The translations under genes were made by a program, and so were the position numbers. From contig NZ_JACRGA010000018.1 of the NCBI RefSeq assembly GCF_016217785.1, forward strand, positions 1 through 42,500: a stretch of 42,500 nucleotides of DNA, read 5' to 3'. Below the pieces are notes generated by a model. That model was given only the letters and a program-made list of their open reading frames with translations, searched no databases and was not told where the DNA came from. The stretch is from Methanobacterium sp. Its GTDB lineage: Archaea; Methanobacteriota; Methanobacteria; Methanobacteriales; Methanobacteriaceae. This document shows positions 39,914 to 42,500 of the stretch, piece after piece. How positions within the stretch are numbered: the first letter of the stretch is position 1; each line of letters opens with the position of its first letter.

Positions 39914-42313
39914 ATGGACACAAAGAACATCTTATCCAAGTTAAAACCAATCATAATAGTCCTACTTCTATTTTCTTTAGTATTCTTCCTCCGAGCGGAG
40001 GCATCTGGCATCTCTGGAGTGCCAGACCAGATGAAAGCTTATTTCCAGGAGGATAATGGTCTTCCTTACTTCAGTGAGATGGATTCATATTATAATTATC
40101 GCTTAACTGAGAACTTCGTGGAACATGGCTATTTAGGGGACACCATCAAAAATGGTACAGATTGGGACTTACATTCCTACTTCCCACCGGGAAGATCTGC
40201 AGAATATCCTCCCTTGCTTATATGGATTACTGCATTCTTCTATTATCTGGCCAATTTATTTGGGGACTATTCTCTGTTACAAGTCAGTTTTTGGACGTCG
40301 GCCATCATAGCTTCACTTTGTGTTATACCGGCCTATTTCTTCGTTAAGAGCCTAAGTAATGATTATGGAGGTATCACTGCAGGAGTGCTGGTGGGAGTTT
40401 CCACATTCTATTTCTCCCACACCTTCGCTGGTTTCTTCGACACCGACATGTTTGGTATGATCCTCCCACTCCTGGTGATATGGTTCTTCAGTGTTAGTAT
40501 CACCGCCACTGAAAGCCGGAAAAAAATGTTATTCGCAGTTTATGCTGCTATTTCAATGCTGTTATTTGCCATAGCATGGTCGGGCTGGTGGTATATATTC
40601 TACCTGGTGATTTTCGTCACTGTACTGTACATGCTCATTTCTAAGTACCTATTTAAAATGGAGACCTTCAAATCATGGAAAGGATATTCCAGCAAGAAGC
40701 AGTGGTTACTTGAACAACCCGTACTACTACCCTTACTCATATTCGTGGGTTTAAGTTCAGTGTTGATGTTCATATTCTGGGGAAATCTATTCTCCTCACA
40801 GCTTCTCGAGCCTTTAAGCGTAATTCAACTTCAATCAGCTACACAGGCCACAGCGTATCCCAATGTATTCATATCTGTAGGTGAACTGCAGATTCCAAGT
40901 GCAAGCACCGTAATAGCTGATGTGGGTGGAATATTCCCATTTGCCTTTGGAATACTGGGACTACTGATGATCTTCTGGAACCTGAGGATCAAAAAAGCCA
41001 AGGGAAAAGAAGCTAAAGGAAAAGGAAAACCTCCTAAAAAGGATAGAAAACCAAGACGGGGGCGAAAATCCAGGAAAGAAGAACCCAAAGACACCAAATC
41101 CGAACAAAAAGAATTCGGAGGGATCATACCTCCTGAAAAGCGGAGTAATTATCTGTATTACGCCATACTTTTCTCTGTATGGCTATTAATCACAGCTTAC
41201 GCATTTACCAAGGGTGTAAGGTTCGTGGAAGCATTTTCACTCCCAATTGCTCTGTGTGCAGGAATCTTTGTTGGATTCATTGCGAATTATCTTAAAACTC
41301 AGATAGAAAAACCACTATATCAATACGTAGCAATGGCTTTAGTGATTGTGCTGGTATGTTACGGTCCCGTAAGTTCTGCCAATGCAGTTTCCAACTCGGT
41401 TGTTCCTGGAACTGATGATGCAATGGTTAACACACTTACCTGGGTAAAGAATAACACACCTTCAAACGCAGTAATGACATCCTGGTGGGACTTCGGACAC
41501 CTCTTCGCTGTTAAGGCAGATAGAGGAGTCACATTTGATGGAGGTTCCCAGAACAACGCCCGGGCATACTGGGTTGGTAAAGCCTTATCCACCAATAATG
41601 AAGCCCTATCTGCGGGCATACTTAAGATGCTGGCATCCAGTGGTGATAATGGTTATATGGCTGTGGAAAATTTCACCAATAACACCGGTAAAACTGTTGA
41701 AATCATGGATAAAATCCTGGTTACAGATAAAACTTCAGCCCAGAACACACTGACCTCTCAGTATGGAATGACCACTGAACAGGCGCAGAATGTATTACAA
41801 TACACTCACCCAACTAATACCACACCAGATTTATTTGTCACCAGCCTGGACATGGTTGGTAAAGCTGGCTGGTGGTCCTATTTCGGAAACTGGAACTTTG
41901 ACAGCAAAAATTCCACCAACTCCATCTATTCACTGGCCCAGGCTAATGCCACCACTGAAAATAATGTAGTTACCATCCAGGGTGAGAATAATGTAACAGT
42001 CCAGATAAATGGTACTAATGTTACTGGCGGTCTGCAAGTGAGTAAAAACAAGATTGCCCCACCTCATCGCCTGATCATTGTTTCCAATGGTACAACTGCT
42101 ATGGACACGGTTGTAAATAACCAGAGCACATTTTCCATACTGGTGGTTAAACAGGATGACAACCTGATTGCAGTGGCAATGAGCAAGGAACTGGAAGACT
42201 CCATGTTCACCCGACTGTTCTTCATGCAGGGAGCCGGATTAACCCATTTCAAACTGGCCCATAAGGAACCTTCAGAAGGAATATCTGAGGTCATGGTGTG
42301 GAATGTGACTTAA
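39914..42313 (+). CDS. aglB: Oligosaccharyltransferase AglB/STT3
   Basis: The catalytic subunit for archaeal N-glycosylation, transferring a glycan from a lipid carrier to Asn in secreted proteins. At 799 residues it has about 11-13 membrane helices in the first 490 residues and a soluble external domain after that. The signature WWDFG lies at 524-528 (the WWDxG motif), and acidic loop motifs EMDSYYNYR near the start and FFDTDMFG near 175 match the metal/donor site. A long Lys/Arg-rich loop (about residues 355-400) is an unusual cytoplasmic insertion. GGGGA precedes the ATG. Confidence 0.93.
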   Translation: MDTKNILSKLKPIIIVLLLFSLVFFLRAEASGISGVPDQMKAYFQEDNGLPYFSEMDSYYNYRLTENFVEHGYLGDTIKNGTDWDLHSYFPPGRSAEYPPLLIWITAFFYYLANLFGDYSLLQVSFWTSAIIASLCVIPAYFFVKSLSNDYGGITAGVLVGVSTFYFSHTFAGFFDTDMFGMILPLLVIWFFSVSITATESRKKMLFAVYAAISMLLFAIAWSGWWYIFYLVIFVTVLYMLISKYLFKMETFKSWKGYSSKKQWLLEQPVLLPLLIFVGLSSVLMFIFWGNLFSSQLLEPLSVIQLQSATQATAYPNVFISVGELQIPSASTVIADVGGIFPFAFGILGLLMIFWNLRIKKAKGKEAKGKGKPPKKDRKPRRGRKSRKEEPKDTKSEQKEFGGIIPPEKRSNYLYYAILFSVWLLITAYAFTKGVRFVEAFSLPIALCAGIFVGFIANYLKTQIEKPLYQYVAMALVIVLVCYGPVSSANAVSNSVVPGTDDAMVNTLTWVKNNTPSNAVMTSWWDFGHLFAVKADRGVTFDGGSQNNARAYWVGKALSTNNEALSAGILKMLASSGDNGYMAVENFTNNTGKTVEIMDKILVTDKTSAQNTLTSQYGMTTEQAQNVLQYTHPTNTTPDLFVTSLDMVGKAGWWSYFGNWNFDSKNSTNSIYSLAQANATTENNVVTIQGENNVTVQINGTNVTGGLQVSKNKIAPPHRLIIVSNGTTAMDTVVNNQSTFSILVVKQDDNLIAVAMSKELEDSMFTRLFFMQGAGLTHFKLAHKEPSEGISEVMVWNVT

Positions 42314-42460
42314 ATAATCCGTTCCACCACTTTCTTTATTTTAATTAAAACTTTTTTAAGTGGAAAATCAATACTAGAATTAGTGTAAGTTTTTAAGAGG
42401 ACTGAACTACATAACAGTAATAAACATAAGATTTTTTAGAATAATCTGAATAATTAATAC

Positions 42461-42500
<40 letters not shown>

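Overview
The window reads as chromosomal DNA of a methanogenic archaeon of the Methanobacteriales, most likely Methanobacterium or a close relative. The evidence is a set of archaeal genes: an archaeal MCM helicase, aIF2-beta, NMD3, archaeal-type TyrRS, a UbiA-type archaeal lipid prenyltransferase, an AglB/STT3 oligosaccharyltransferase and a MutS5-type ATPase. Small membrane families that I associate with methanogens (DUF4013-, DUF2178- and DUF5518-like) also occur. The DNA is AT-rich, intergenic regions carry TATA-like boxes, and ribosome binding sites match GGAGGTGAT. No phage, transposase, CRISPR array or integrase was seen.

Layout. 1-1000: the end of an rRNA operon (5S rRNA), a T8 stop, an unusual block of five hairpins each followed by a run of C, and a compact, strongly folded candidate non-coding RNA. 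1005-8232 (all minus): a DUF429 protein, then a sugar cluster. In transcription order this is a GalT/HIT-like nucleotidylyltransferase, trehalose-6-phosphate phosphatase, an NDP-sugar pyrophosphorylase with a left-handed beta-helix tail, a degenerate phosphohexomutase, and trehalose-6-phosphate synthase. Together they could make trehalose from an activated glucose. 8645-22835: mixed single genes, including a free-standing Cache sensor domain, MutS5, a TauE-type exporter, a large U32 protein, a UbiA prenyltransferase, a VOC/SRPBCC pair whose second gene is frameshifted, a methyltransferase, a double-CDGSH protein, a DJ-1 family protein, a DMT transporter and a DedA protein.

23017-28476: an acidic orphan, a double PRC-barrel protein, tRNA-Ala(CGC), a CDF metal transporter, a DUF4013 protein, a minus-strand pair of polyprenol kinase-like and thymidylate kinase-like genes, and a canonical thymidylate kinase. 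28576-33744 (minus): an information-processing block with MCM, aIF2-beta, NMD3, TyrRS and a small conserved-looking protein. 34142-42500: a coiled-coil membrane protein, a phosphodiesterase/FtsJ pair, topoisomerase I, an XRE regulator with a DUF2178 membrane partner under four operator-like repeats spaced exactly 21 bp, and AglB/STT3. The last 19 bases may start another gene.

The signals most worth pursuing are the C-run hairpin block and the folded RNA near the rRNA operon. Next are the four 21-bp-phased palindromes upstream of the XRE/DUF2178 pair, the split pyrophosphorylase/mutase in the trehalose cluster, and the kinase pair at 27 kb. All function calls rest on motif recognition by eye; no database search was run.
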